From Apus apus (taxonomy: Eukaryota; Chordata; Aves; Apodiformes; Apodidae): DNA of 64,000 nt. Location: NCBI RefSeq assembly GCF_020740795.1, contig NC_067282.1, positions 126,041,132-126,105,131 on the forward strand, written 5' to 3'. A model generated the notes under the pieces. That model saw only the letters and a list, made by a program, of their open reading frames with translations. It was not told the origin of the DNA and did no database searches. The position numbers were made by a program, and so were the translations under genes. Below are positions 1 through 14,200 of this stretch, one piece after another (position 1 is the first letter of the stretch; every line of letters starts with the position of its first letter).

Positions 1-550
1 GAGAGGTTTTCACAGGGAGTAACTTGAGTTCTTTGCTGCGTGAGTGGCTCATAAAGCAGACCACCATCAAAGCTGCCAGAAAAATGAGAGGTATTCTCCT
101 GGTGGACCAGCTGTGTTGGTGTACTGGGATAAGAAGAACTTGGTCCTACATCACTCCTCATCTCTGCATGCAATAACAACCCAAAAAAAATGATGTCAGA
201 AGATATATGGTGCTCAACTTCTGAATAAGTGACATCAGTATCATATGTTTGGTATGGAAGCAGGTACTTTTCTGTATCTCACCACAAATGACTTCAGCTC
301 TACTGATCTCTTAACAATGAAGTGGCTCTGTAGCACGGGATAGCAAAGCTGAGACATTTCTGAGAACATACCATAGACGGTTGCAATAAAACCATGTAAA
401 CAGAGTATACCTGAACTCCTTCAAGCTTGATTCTGCCTAGAAAGCCAGGTCCTACCCAGAATTTGAGGCTGTAGTGCCTGCTTAAGAGCCAAACCTCACT
501 CAAACAGTCAGTGGCAAAACCTTACAGCTCCGTTCCTTATATATACTCAC

Positions 551-3500
551 CTGCACATAAACACATCCGTTGCCTGTTGCCTGCACTGTGTACTTTCCTG
601 GGACTGTCAGGAGAGATCCCTGATGCAGGACTAACTTGTTGTTCCTCTGGATGTGGAACTCCAATGGTAAAACCTCCTTGCCTTTCACTGTCACCTTTAC
701 ATCTCTGATGTCCTGAGGAATCAGGGCTGCATACTGAGCCAGGGCCTGCAGGCTTACAACTGTGTCCTGCAGGCAGAGAGAGAATCACTTTACTGTGGAG
801 TAGTGTGGTACAAAATCTGGCACACTAAGTCAAGCACTGCAGGGAGGACCACGCAACTCATGGTCCCGAGTCACACTCTTACACAGGCAGGGCCTATGCT
901 GCTAAGTGTGCAGACAGCAGAATGGCTTCAGTTGTCTGGAAAGGCTGGCTTCTGAACCCTGGGGCTAGCAGTAATCCAAATCACACTACATGGAAAAAAA
1001 GTTTTTCAGTTTCATTCCCATTCCGAAGCAGTGCTCATATATGCCTGTCTGCAAAGGTTGGGTCTAGAGTGATATGCATATGAGAGACATACACATCACG
1101 CCAGGTACAGTAGCTCTCTCCTTCCTCCATAACTTTCCCCATCTTGTTACCTGTGTGGAAGCAAATCCTCCAAAGGCATTTCTTTGTCCACTGAGCCAGT
1201 GCACCAGCTTGCTCACTGAGGCTTCATTGAATGTCAAGTCCGGTTTGGAGACATGCGCCAGGAGTATGTAGGCTACTGTCTCAATCATAGAAGAAGATTC
1301 TTCACTACTGGAGTGTGATGTCAGGCGCTCTGCTGAGGGGGGGAGAAAAATTTTAAAGAGATGAACAGTAGATCCCTATGAACATCAGTTTTCTGTACAC
1401 CATCAGAAATTCTTGTGCTTTTCTGGGGAACCTCTTAGTCTAGTCTTATTCAGCTCTGTTTTTTCAAAGTTATGTATCCAAACATTTTTGTTGTTTCTGC
1501 ATTTGCCTAGGATAGTCTAACAGGGCTCCCTGTGCTTAGAAGATATAGGACTCGTTTCCCATCAGTTGTATATATTGTAAAAGAATTGGCCACTCTTTGA
1601 GAGAGAATTGCTAGCTAGAGCTGGGCTCCTACCTATGGCCCAAGCTCACAGGCACTGAATACATCTGAATGTGGTTGAATGTTTTGCAGTGATGACAGTA
1701 GGAGGCTAACCAAAATTCAGCTAAGAATTTAGCTTAATTGTGCCATTGTAGACATCTGCGATTGTACAAGTGTGAAAACCTCAAATTCCTTTAAATTCAA
1801 AGTCCGTTTTTGGATCAAAACTTCACTTTTGAAATAAGAATCACAAAATCACTTGTTTGTATAAAACCATCATTAAGACTTTAGAATTTAACTGAGTGGC
1901 TCTATGGACTTGTATTACTTCATTGCATTGAAGGTGTTTGCATGAGAGGTTTACAATTTTTTATTTCCAAAGTGACATAACCAGAAAATTTCTTTCATTA
2001 TGTGGTAAAAGTTATCTCAGAGGTGCAGCTACAGATGACGTACAGATTAACCTTGCTTCTTTAAACAGCACCAAACTCTTGTTTGAGATCCAAATTTAAT
2101 CCTTTAGTAAGGCTAACAGAATTCCAGCAGGAGATAATGCTCTTGGAAAGAAATTCTCCAGCAGGCAAACTGGCTGCAGCTGGTGGCTGCAGTCACTTCT
2201 TCAGACTCACTAGGCAGAACACAGACACATTTAAACATGTAGGACAAGATCTTTCCCTCACTTTTAACTCCATTGCTCTTACCAAGTCATTGCTAACTAT
2301 TATCAGGGGAAGCAAGAGCCAAAGAAAACTATCAGTTGCCCCACAGGCCATTTGTAGTGCTCCATGCCCTAGTGCCGCACAGGGACATTTTCCAAAGTGC
2401 TTGGAAAGTCTGAAGCATCAGGCTAACTGGACATCAGTGAAGATATATTCCAGTCACTTTTTCCATATGTACTATCTGAGAGGCAGCTCTGAAAAATTAT
2501 AGCACTCAGAGTGTGCAATTCTAATCCTTCCAGTTAGCCCACTAGCCACTCTGTGAATCCTGCTGGAAAGCCTGAGTGGGTATGCAGTGAACTACACCCT
2601 ACACTGGCAGCTGGTCAGGCTGAAAAAATTTTTTTTTCTTTTGTGTTATCTTTCAGTCGCCAAGGTGGTTCACCATACTGATTTTCACAGCTTCAATAAA
2701 TTACCATTTTCTGACACAAAAAACAATCTGAAAAAAGTTGAATTTCCCAAACCACTGTAATTAAATCCTGCAGATACCAGGCCTTAAAGTCATTGTCTCT
2801 AGAACCCAAAAACTAAACAGCAACAACCTACCAGTTTCTTTCTCTAGCATATCCAGGAGCTGCTCTCTCGTCTCCATGTCCTTGCTCAGTGTGAAGACAT
2901 AAGCCATCAAGGCCTTGACATAAAGGCTTGTCTTATCAAGTGTTACATTCTTGAGGCAATGTAAGGCATTATCCAGCATGGTGTCCTGAGAAAGGAACTC
3001 AAATTCAGTTAATTTCTTGTGGCCACTTTTTGTTGAGAAAATCTATCCCCAAGCCTCAAGCATCCCAGCTACACCCTTAATGTATTTCTGTTCTGGCATC
3101 TCTCTCAGTGCTGTGGGACGTGCAGTAGAGTGGACAAAACAACACTCACCATCAGCTGGAAACAGAGATGTGACTGGACATACCACTGGGATGGTAGTTG
3201 TTAATACACTAGAGAATCCAGCTGTAGGAAGTGTCTGGCAATACACTGGCTTGGAACTGTCAAATCTGCATGCTGTGGGTCCCTAGAGGCTCTGGTGTTG
3301 TATATCAGTAAGGCTGGAATATCAGCCCATTAAGGCTAAAACAGTCTACACTTTGCTTGAAGATCACTACTTCTATTTCAGGTCTGAAGGAGGAGGGGTT
3401 GCATACATTTATTTATTTATTTCTCCTTTAACTATATTGGTCAGTTTGATTAAATTTATTGCTTTGACCTGCAAGACCTGAGCCATTTTAAGAGACAGCT

Positions 3501-5287
3501 GTTTCCCCTGAGATCAGTCAGGAATAGCAAATTCTCTGCTTTGCAAATCAGGCTATTTACATTAATAACTCATTACCAAGCAAAACATTTCCTGTTGAGC
3601 TTATTGCGTACAAAGGTGGGACATGATAGCACCTTCACCAACTCCAGCTGGGTACTCCCTGAAACCCCACAGCTAGGGAGGACTGAAGGGTGGAGCATTC
3701 TCCCAAGCCCTACAAGAGTTTGGATGTGACTTACATTCTTCTCCAGAGGGAGCTCCACCAGTGCGGCAGCTATATAGGCTGTTAAAGAGATTGTATCGTC
3801 CACACCACCCTGCAAGTTGCAGAGACAAACATCAGAAATGGACAAAAACAATCACTGTTTGCTTGCCTGTCATTGTATAGCCCCTGAAACTGCCTATGGA
3901 TGGCATATCTGAGAGAGTACAGTAGCATGCCTCTGGGCATTTTTTGACATGTGGGGATTGAAGGAAAGCACTCCAGGCTCACTATCATTAAATCCTGGTG
4001 TTGAGGACAGCCTCAGGGCCATATTGTGCATTCAGCCAAACTGTGGCTTCTCATAGAAAGGCTTGAAGCAAACTGGTAAGCTATTTATTTTATTAAATAT
4101 GTTACCACTGGACCTTTAAAATTTTAATGATAAGGGATTTGCATACAGGAAGCAATGCAAATTTACATACAATTCAGCTGACTGTGAGAAGCTATAGGTT
4201 CATAGGGGTAAACAGGCTCACTGGAGCCTCTTTTCCCATCAGAGGACATTCATTCTTGGGATGTTTTGTTTACATTCTCAGACATGAGACAAGACTGCAT
4301 CTAAAATGAAGGGGGAACTTTGGGTTGAGATGATGAGAAGCATCATTCACAATGAATAACAGAATTTTTTAAGTGTAAAGGGGATGGGGTGGCAAAACCT
4401 ACTCCAAAAAGTTATGTTCAAATAGAAAGTCTAATTTGAGAAAATAATGAAAGTCAGACAAGGATGAACAGTCTACTTATTTTGGGGATGCCAGGCTCCA
4501 GACAAATTCATATTTTTTGGGCAGTGGAGGAACAACCATATCCTCAGATAATTCCATATTAGAGCACATACATAGTCAGGCCTATCTGGACAGTACTGTG
4601 TGTTGTAAGGCATAAGAAGAGGAAGAATCCAGTCAGGGTATACTAGACAACCACTAAAATATAAAATTATTTCTCCCTGTGACCTTGAAGTGCCTTGGCA
4701 CAGTTAGCCATGGTGCCTTTTGGCTATAGTAAAAACTAAGAAACCCTAGCAGAGATTAAAACCTCACATAGAGGATATGACTGCTGGTTTAGGCTACACT
4801 TTTTCATTCTGCTCTGGGAAGCTGCCTTGGCTGTGCTAGTCCATGGGGACATTGTTTTGTGCTACTATGCACAGTGGAAGAGCCTAGGGAAGCAACCCCA
4901 TACTCCACATTTTGTTCCACCTGCTCCGACTCCTACATCTGGCAGCCATACCTTCAAGTCATTGTTGAAGAGCTTCCCCACGCTCTGGAAGCAGCCACTG
5001 GGCAGCTGGTGCTTCTGAAGCCACTGTAGAGCATCGTGCACATGATCCTTATTGATGTAAATATGAGAGCTGGCTTGCCCAAAGGACCTGGCTACAAAAG
5101 CTGTCAGCCTGTGGACAGAGCACAAAGGAATTCCATGTCACAGCCAGGAGATGAAACAGCAACGACAATAGGTTTGGGATGACAGTACCAATGCTGGTCA
5201 CTCACCACGTGTTGCCCTGATTGTCAGCTTTCCCAAAGGCACTGTAGGAGCCATCATCATGTTTGTAGAGCAGCTGACGCTGGTAAC
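551..5287 (-). other. Gene 1 exons 25-30: thioester-domain helices and second CUB part
   Basis: The exons are 5206-5287 (82), 4952-5108 (157), 3735-3809 (75), 2832-2985 (154), 1151-1332 (182) and 551-766 (216). They encode [73 protein letters not shown]-like [22 protein letters not shown] and, last, NGCVYVQ. The exon for the next segment (usually starting x-L-R-Y-N/H) is not in 1-550. Positions 1-550 are therefore intron, and nothing else is recognised there. Confidence 0.93.
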
Positions 5288-8200
5288 CTATGAAGACAGG
5301 TGCCAGGACACAACTCAGTGTGAGAGCCTGTACCATCTCAAACTGTATCCTTGCTGTGGGAAGAAGCCTTCACAGCAAGAGACTTCACCAGGTTAGGACC
5401 TAGTGAGTCCAGTCAGAGACACTGAGGCAAACCTAGCACCACATCATTCCCCATGCATCCCACAGCATTAGCATGACAAGAAGCAGTTGCACAGCATCTC
5501 CAAAGTGCTTAATATAGGCTGTTCTACATTACTAGAGCTGCTCTGTGCAAGTAATGTGGGTATCTGTCCTGCTGGTTTGCAGAATGATGACGTGCTCACC
5601 ACCTCATGTCTCCTCATGCCCCAGGGAACCCACAAAGACGCCTTGCTGTAAACAAAAAGAGCTGTAGGGGTATGGAGAAAGATTTTCCTAGAGAGGACCA
5701 ATAGGAAACCCTCACTGTTTTTCAGCACTTCTGCTAGGCCTACTGGGTCTCAAGAAAAAACTTTTTATGGAACATTGAGAAAGCGAAAAGGCCATGCCTA
5801 TAAGCTCTGAGAGCAGAACACTCCTCCACCCTCCACACAGCCTCATGGTTTACCATCCACTTCATCCATCTGCTGCTACCATTCTATTGGGTATGCCACT
5901 CTCTCCTAGTATCTGTCCTTACTCATTGTATAGGAGAGAAGGGAGGAGGGAGAGAGAGTAAAATCTTATCCACAGAAGGCAACTGAACTTGTAGCATAGC
6001 AGGATAATGAGAGCAACAGACTGGAATTTGAGGCACATAGCAAAATGAGACACTGATACTGGCACTGTATTAAATTCAGATTATATTGGACAGCTGACGT
6101 ACACCCATGATACGTGTTCTAAAGAACAAGGAAACGCTAAGCTACCAAACTCCTGTCTATCCCCAAAGGCCACTCTTTATTCCAGTTGATAGCAGCTGAT
6201 ACCCTGTTTCCACAAGAGAATTTGATCTACCTTGGACTAGTACAGGAACAAACCACAGGCATCATGTAATGATGGAGATCATTAATTACTCACATTCTTC
6301 ACAGAAAAGCAGGCTTAGTACCTCAAAAGGTACAGAAGTCCTATTTCTTCAGAAAAAAACACTTTTCCTTCCATGAGACATTTCCCTCATCCTGTGTGAT
6401 ATTTGACTTTGTGATAGCTGTGGCCATGCTCCCATTCCTGCTGTGCACCTCCCCACCAGACCAGTGCTCCGCAGTCTTCATTTACATCACCTTCATTTTG
6501 CAACAGAAGGACAATGTTTACCTGTTTTCAGGAATTTCAGTGCTTTATCTTCAATTTGTGTGTCCAGTTGTTTAGTCTTATTCAAGTATTTGAGTATGAA
6601 GATGTTTGGTGCAAATTGAACCATGTTCTGTTCACCACAGCCAAAGGGCATCTCTAGCAGCTGGTCTAAATTTTCAAGTGCTGGGCCCATGATGTCCCCT
6701 AAAGTTTGAGGTAGAGAGGCAGGAGAAAGGAAAAGCACTGACATTCAGCAATATGAAACAAAGGGAATTGCTACCTTCTCTAAATTCTACTGGGATCCCC
6801 AAAAAGAGCCAGCCCTTCCCTGAATGAAGATGATTAAGATTTCTGATGACCCCTCGTAGATTAGGCCAGCACAGAAAGGGAAGATGTCATGGTTCTGGGA
6901 GGAGGGAGATAATGCAAAGATGAGGATGAAGAGAGCTTTCATTCCTGAGTGGGCATCAAGGAGGGAAAAGAATTACAGAGACATACTTGGTAGAAATATG
7001 TGGTTTTGGTTCACTTAGGTGGATGGCAATGGCACACATCAGAGGAGATACCCTGCCGCTTGGGGATCATCCTGGATCATTTCTTATTAGAGAAATAAAT
7101 GTTTAAATAGATTACTTCATCCACATTCCTAAGGCAAACATCACACCCCCTACAGTTTATCAGCAAGTTTGCTGATGATACAAAACTGGGAGGGCTCGCT
7201 GACACACCAGAAGGTTGTGTTGTTATTTAATGAGATCTAGACAGGCTAGACAGCTGGGCAAAGGTGAACAACATGAAGTTCAATATGGACAAGTGTAGAG
7301 TCCTGCACTTGGGGAGGAATAACACCAGGCTCCAGTACATCCTGCTGAAAAGCAGCTCCATGGAGAAAGACCTTGGAGTCCTAGTGGACAGTAAGCTACC
7401 CATGGGACAGCAATGTGCCCTTGTGGTCAAGAGGGCCAATGGTATCCTGGGGTGCATTAAGAAAAGTGTGTCCAGCAGTTCTAGGGAGGTTCTTCTCCCC
7501 CTCTACTCTGCCCTGGTGAGACCACACCTGGAATATTGTGTCCAGTTCTGGGCTCCCCAGTTCAAGAGAGACAGTTATCTACTGGACAGAGTCCAATGGA
7601 GGGCTATGAGGATGATTAAGGGACTGGAACATCTCTTCTGTGAAGAAAGGCTGAGAGACCTGGGGTTGTTTAGTCCTGAGAAGAGAAGGCTGAGAGGGAA
7701 TCTTATGAATGTCTATAAATAACTGAGGGGAAGGTGTCAAGGGGCCATTCTCTTTTCAGTGGTGCCAACTAATAGGACAAGGAACAATGGGTACAAGCTA
7801 GAACATAGGAAGTTCCACCTCAACATGAGGAGAAACTTCTTTACTGTGAGGGTGACGGAGCGCTGGAACAGGCTGCCCAGAGAGGCTGTGGAGTCTCCTT
7901 CTCTGGAGACTTTCAAAACCCGCTTGGATGTGTTCCTGTGTGATCTGCCCTAGGTGATCCTGCTTTGGCAGGGGGGTTGGATTAGATGATCTCCAGATGT
8001 CCCTTCCAACCCCTAAGATTCTATTATTAGATCTCATGAGGAACAGTCAATGCATTGTTACGGCCAAAGCATTGTGCAGACTCTTCCCACTGGTGACCCA
8101 AGAGCAGGTAAATCCTTTCTCACCAATCACAGAGAAAGTGGCTCGGCCAGAACCCTCCAGCACTTCTGCAGGCAATGTCAGGGAGAACTCTTCAGAGATG

Positions 8201-11200
8201 GTGTTATCTGAGGAAGACAGAACCCAGAAATTTATCCCATGGAAGAAGTATCATACACAAGCGTAACATCCCAAGGAGACCCAGTTGAGGTTTAGTATGA
8301 CACTGAGTTACAGCAGCAAACAAATGCCTTAATACAGGAAACTTTGCCAGGTAGAAGACAGGCATGGACAAACTATAGTGGTTGTTCTCCCAGGCGTGGA
8401 TGGTGCTACCAGCACTTGTGCTCTGACAAATTCCCCCCACCTCTGGGTATTTGCAGTAGCTCTGTCCTTCTCTCATGGGTCAATAGTGGTCAGGGATTTT
8501 TGTCTCATACCTGCAGCACAGAGAAAGGCATTTTGAGTCTTCTCGTGTAGGACACCTCCGGGCTGCAGATGGAGAAAGAGTAGTTCAGATAAGAAAGGCA
8601 GGAAAGGAAGTCACAGTGCCTCAGCAGGCTGGTCTGCTTCCAAGGAAGGCTAAACTTCCTCTTAGTGTCTTGCTAACTGCCTCAGGGAATGAGCCAGTGT
8701 TCCCACAAGTTCTCCACCATGCAGTCTGACTGACCTTCACAAGCAGAGGTTTTATCACTGTGTCTCTCTTCCCTTGCAAAGGTGTCACTGCAATCCTGTT
8801 ACCACACAGATCATGTGAATCTTCTGCCACGCTGCTCACAGTGACATTCACTTTGCCTGCAAGGAGAAGAGGGGCACATTGCTGAGCACTTGAAGCAGAC
8901 AGCTGTATATCAGAGGGCTGGAGTACATCTCCTGTGAAGACAGGCTGAGAGAGTTGGGGTTGTTCAGCCTGGAGAAGAGAAGGCTTCAAGGAAACCTCAT
9001 ACCTGCCTTTAATATTCGAAGGGGTCCTGCAGAAAAGCTGGGGAGGGACTTTTTACAAGGGCTTGTAGTAATAGGACAAGAGGTAACAGAACAAAACTGG
9101 AAGAGGGGAGATTGATTAAACATTAGAAGGAAATTCTTCACTTTGAGGGTGGTGGGACACTTGAACAGGTTACCCAATGAAGTTGTGGATGCCCCATCCC
9201 TGGAAGTATCCAAGGCCAGGTTGGATGGGGCACTAAGTAACTTTATCTTGTGGGAAGTGTCCCTGCCCATGCAGCGGGGTTGAATCTAAATGATCTGTAA
9301 CATCCCCTCCATCCCAAACTATTTTATGATTCTATGATTCTATGTATGAGCATTGGGACGAGATATGAAGAGGCAGGCAAATTCCACTCCTCCTCCCACC
9401 AGCTGCCACATACCCCTCTGCTTAACCTCACCGAGCCTGGTGGCTGTCACGTTCCACCCAAAGGTTTTTGCTTCATTGGCACAGAGGCAGCTGGTGAACT
9501 GGCAGTCAGGACAGGCATCCACCTTTAGTTCTGGGGTCTCTGTGATAGTGGTGTGCACCTGAGTGTAGTGGGGTGTACAAGCACACATTGGCATAGTGTT
9601 AATACCAGGCACTGCACAATGAAGCAAACTGTGCCTGCATCATGAAATGCGTGGCTGTGCTTTGTGGCCCAGATGCCAGTATCTAGGGCTCCTGGAAAGT
9701 ACATAGATTGCCTTTGGGCTCCAGTTTTTCCTTCAACAGGAGTGTGCAGTTGGGGAATATTCACCTGAATACAGTCCTTGAGGTAGTTGAAGACCGTGGC
9801 TTTTAGGCTGAAAGTCTCTCCTTGGATCACAGAGTATGGCAGTGACAGATCTACAAAGAAAGGCTGGAAGACCCTGAGAGTAGTCAGAGGAGAGAACCCA
9901 AAGCCAGTATCAGCAACGCAGAAGGCATTGGCATTCCATTCTGTGATGGTGTCAGGTACAGCAACTTGAACAGATGCTTGCCCATCATCCCTACAGAAGG
10001 AAAAGAGAGAGGAGAACCCGCTCAGAAGCAGTCAGAAGTCTCAAAGGGTCTCTCTGGGGAAGGCAGGTAGAGACTGTTACCAACCCGATGGAGGTCAAAT
10101 CCCAAATCCAAGTCTCTGGGAAAAATGTTCGTGGTTTTAGCTTCCTCACGTTATCAGAGCGAGGTGCAGGGGCACTGAGGACAACATTCTCTGCAGAAAC
10201 CCAAGTGATACCTCAGAAAATAGCATATGTGGCTTCATGAATTCTTCATTCACAGGCAATCTAACACAAACTGTAAATGCTTTGTGACACAGAATAATAG
10301 TGGACAGGGTTGGCTTTATAGTGAGAATCTGACACAGCATCTATATCTTTGAGGAACATGGTTTTAGGGAGACAGACTTGGAGGGAATTTAGCCTGAGGC
10401 TTAGGCTAACAGATCCAGCAAGTTTGGTCTGGCTCCAGGAGAAGACAGCATGCTCAAATGGAGTTGAACTCTTTTAAATAATCTGTGAACATGCTGGTGG
10501 AGAGCAAACTACATTTTTTTGTAAAGAGCACAGAACACAGGCTGAGCCAGCAATGCAGAGACATCTGAGCTTTTATCTGTGATAGATAAGTCAGGACCAT
10601 TGAACTGGACACAAGCTTCCTTTCTCGCATACACAAACACTGTAGGACAGACGTCAGCCATCGCAGCAGCAGGCTGGCCAGAACTGGGAGAAGACAGCCC
10701 CTTAGGTTAAGGAGATGGATATGTTCATTCCTTACCAACAGCATTGTCTTTTTCACTATACACCTTTTTCTCAAAGCCTGGTCGGATACAGGAAACTGGT
10801 TTCTTGATTCTAGCATTGGTTAATATTTTCATGCGCAATTTCTAGGAAAACAGTGAAGAGAGTAAATCAATGATAAATAAAAGGGAATGAAGAATGTTAA
10901 AAAATATCTCATGATAGCAGGTATCGTAAGAGGGCTGTTGGTAGCTGAAACATTGTTAAATGCTCTTTGTTTACATACGTATACCTAGACTTACAGACTC
11001 AGACTCTGGCCAATGCAGAAGGATTGGAAACCAGCTTCTGAGGAATCCTGGGGCAAATTATTACTTCTCATAAAAGTAAATTTCAACTTTATATGCCTAA
11101 CCCTAACAATTAGCCAGAGTCAAATGCCATTTATTTGCATGAAAAACTTAAGTGAAAAAAAATTCCAAGCTTTAAATCTCTACACAATTTTACAGTTGAA

Positions 11201-14200
11201 AGATCTGACTGAGTGTTCACACAAAGCTGTTCTTACACAAGTTGGTACCAGTCCTGACTTAGAAAACTGAGGGAGAACTTGATCCCAACTTCATATGGAG
11301 TCTGCTTTTGTCTGAATAAGACTCAGACTCTCAGGGCCGGTGCTTCACAAGGTGGAAATATTGGACTGAATGCACTCTCATGTACATGGACTGAGAAGAA
11401 GACATAATCACACCAAAAGAATGCACTTGATAATGTGAGCAAGCCTTGCTTCCATTTAATGGTCTGCAAGTCACTGAGAACTCTGCTAATTTCTTGAAAA
11501 GCCAAAACCCATCATGGAGAGTACGAGTCCTCACCCTTTCTGTGGAGGCTGTAGATGCCTGTGGACTTAGTCATATGTTACAGGACAGTCATCTGTTACA
11601 GGGTCACTAATAATTGATATATCGTGGGATCTCCTTTAACTAACATCCAACATAATCTAGGAGTAAAAATCTAGAAGACAGCACAGTATCATGCCTTTGG
11701 GGGAAATCAGTGTCAGTATTTGCAAGGTAGAGATCTATCAGCCTGAGAAGCCCATACAACTCAGACACCATTTTGGCTTGTTTTCAGCATGTTGTTACCC
11801 TCTTCTCCTATTTTGAGGTGCTTTTACTTGAATATATTTCTTTAAACAGCGTTCTTTCAGAAGCAGCACTGCTTGGGTTCCAGGTAGCAGAAATGTTGTT
11901 AATCTTTTTCAGGATATTGTGCTTGTGAGCTTTTTTGCCATTTGTCTTGACAGTTAACTTCAAAGCCAAAGAAAGGACTTGTTTTTTTATTGAAACTGCT
12001 TTGAGGAGAAGTAACAAAAGACTCAAAGAAACACAGAGTAAACGACTTTGTGAATAAAATAATTGCTAAATGGCGATTGGTCAAAATATAGGTAGGTGCT
12101 CAGGTCTCAGTGGGATATTCTTGCCACTCCTTCTTTGTAGATATGGTAGCCTATACTAAGTTATTAATTTTTACACTGTCTCTAATCAAGAGGTTTGTAC
12201 TATGCTTATTCGTAAGTTCCCTTTTTCCCTCTATGGTCCCCAAATGAGTGTGGCTAGGTAGACAAACAAGGCAAGACTTGTAGCAATGAAAATCAGGGTA
12301 ACTGAAGTTTGCTAAGAGTAAATTCTTGTAGGCATTCAGGATGGCATACTGGCAACTTCTGGCTCAGGACACATCTGGAGCAAGTGTGGAGACTCACCTT
12401 AAACAGATTAAAGACATCTGCATCACTTTGGTACCATGGTGCTCCCATCCAAATCTTTTTGTGAAGACTGGGCTCCTGGGGCAGGCACGGGTATGCCTCA
12501 AAGTCTTCCAAGTGGTAAGGGAACCCTCGTCCTCCAATTGTAAAGCTGTCTTCAAAGACCTCCTCAGAAAGCTGCAATGGAAAAACAGAGGTATTCATAA
12601 GGAATTGGACAATGGGCTTGAGTATGGGTTAAATATTTGGATTATAGCCCTCTGTTGTACTTCATAAAGCTTTGGAGTTGAGGAAGTTGACACTGGCCCA
12701 GCTTTTACTAAAGAATATGAAGCCTAAGAAGTGGATGTAGGCAAGTAGCTTTTAGTTTGCAGACTTTCACCTCTGACAGTTCAAGCCTTTTAACTCTAGG
12801 GTGAAAGATTAGGATAAAATGCATAAATCAGCTTGAGTAAAAGTCATTGGCACATCTGACCTACACATTTAATGATTACTACTTTATGTGCCTGTTAGTA
12901 GATGATGCAAGTGCCCTACTGTAGAGCATCATTCCTGTAAAATAGAACACCAGACATGGTGGGTCCTATCTAAAGATGCAGCAAGTGCCCCGGGATTTGG
13001 TGAAACTTCTTTGTAACAGGCTAGCCTGCTATAACTTAACTCACAACTTTGCATGAGGCATATACATGTGTATTATCTCTGATATATATTGTGGAATTAC
13101 GTTAGAATTTTCAATTCTTGTAGTATTTTTGTTCTAAGGCTTAAATTCATTCCTCTGAAACACTCAACTGCTTTAAAGTAAATTCCTTCAACCCTTCTAG
13201 ATTCTAAGAGTGTGTACCAAATCCTGAGCCCTTTTAACCAGCCACTGTGCACTGGGTGCTGACCCCTAGCTACTGTTTTCTAAAGAACTGCTCAGGTGCT
13301 CAGCCTGATCTGTCCTATGTTTGTAATTCAGCAATGTTTGGGGCAGAGGGATAAGAGGACCCTGCGGGGGCAAAATTCCATTTCAAAGGCTTAGCCTCAC
13401 TGCCTCGTGTAATATGGAAAAGCAGAGACAAGTGGACGTGAGGAAAGCTGCTGTGCACTCTCCCTCCAAGCAGAAAGCACCAGTATCTCTTTGAAGCTGC
13501 TAAATTCTCCAACCCCTGCAGTGCTGTGCAGCAACCAACACTCTCCAGGCAGAGGCCCACAGTGCAGGGTGAGGCATGAGGAACATGACCACCATATAGC
13601 TGCTCTGAAGAACCCGAGAAGGGGGAATGCCAGGGCAGCTGCCTGACACTGCAGCCATGTCCTGGGATGGACTATGGGCAGAATTCTTCCCACCAGCACA
13701 TGGAGACAGAAGGCAGGCAGATACTAGGGGGTTGGTCATCACAGATAACACTCACTGTTTCTGCTGTTAAAGTATTGTTCTTCTTCAGGAGGACACTCTT
13801 GTCAACAGCCTGGACAGAGCACAAGGACCCTGGATCAGCCTTCAGGTCCAGACTGACTTTGGATCCTGGGACTTCCTCCTTGCTTGAGAAGTCCAGTGCC
13901 ACCTGCAAAAGAAGACAGGGTCAAAGGGGCTTAGTGTTGTGGAATGGGACCCTGCAACTCTTAGACATGTAGGTAGCAGAGGAAAAGACAGAGATCAAGG
14001 TAGTGAAGGGGGCTGAATGCTGAGACAGGCCCTCCCGGAAACCCATTGGGAAGGTTACAGGAGCTGCAGTGCATACAGCCCAGCCAGAATTTCTCGACCA
14101 CCACACACCTGCCACCTTTTGATCTAGACCTACTACAGGGAGCTAAGCAGGCAGGCTTCTCCTCTGTGTCAGGGACAACATGGAGGATAGTGTGTTATTA

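Noticed and set aside
1-550. Search for the next gene 1 exon (receptor-binding domain)
   Set aside because: No sequence encoding the expected L-R-Y start of that exon, and no suitable acceptor, was found on the minus strand; the gene must continue beyond the window.
2083-2502. 139-residue plus-strand open frame
   Set aside because: It lies in an intron of gene 1 on the opposite strand, resembles no family I recognise and shows no coding bias.
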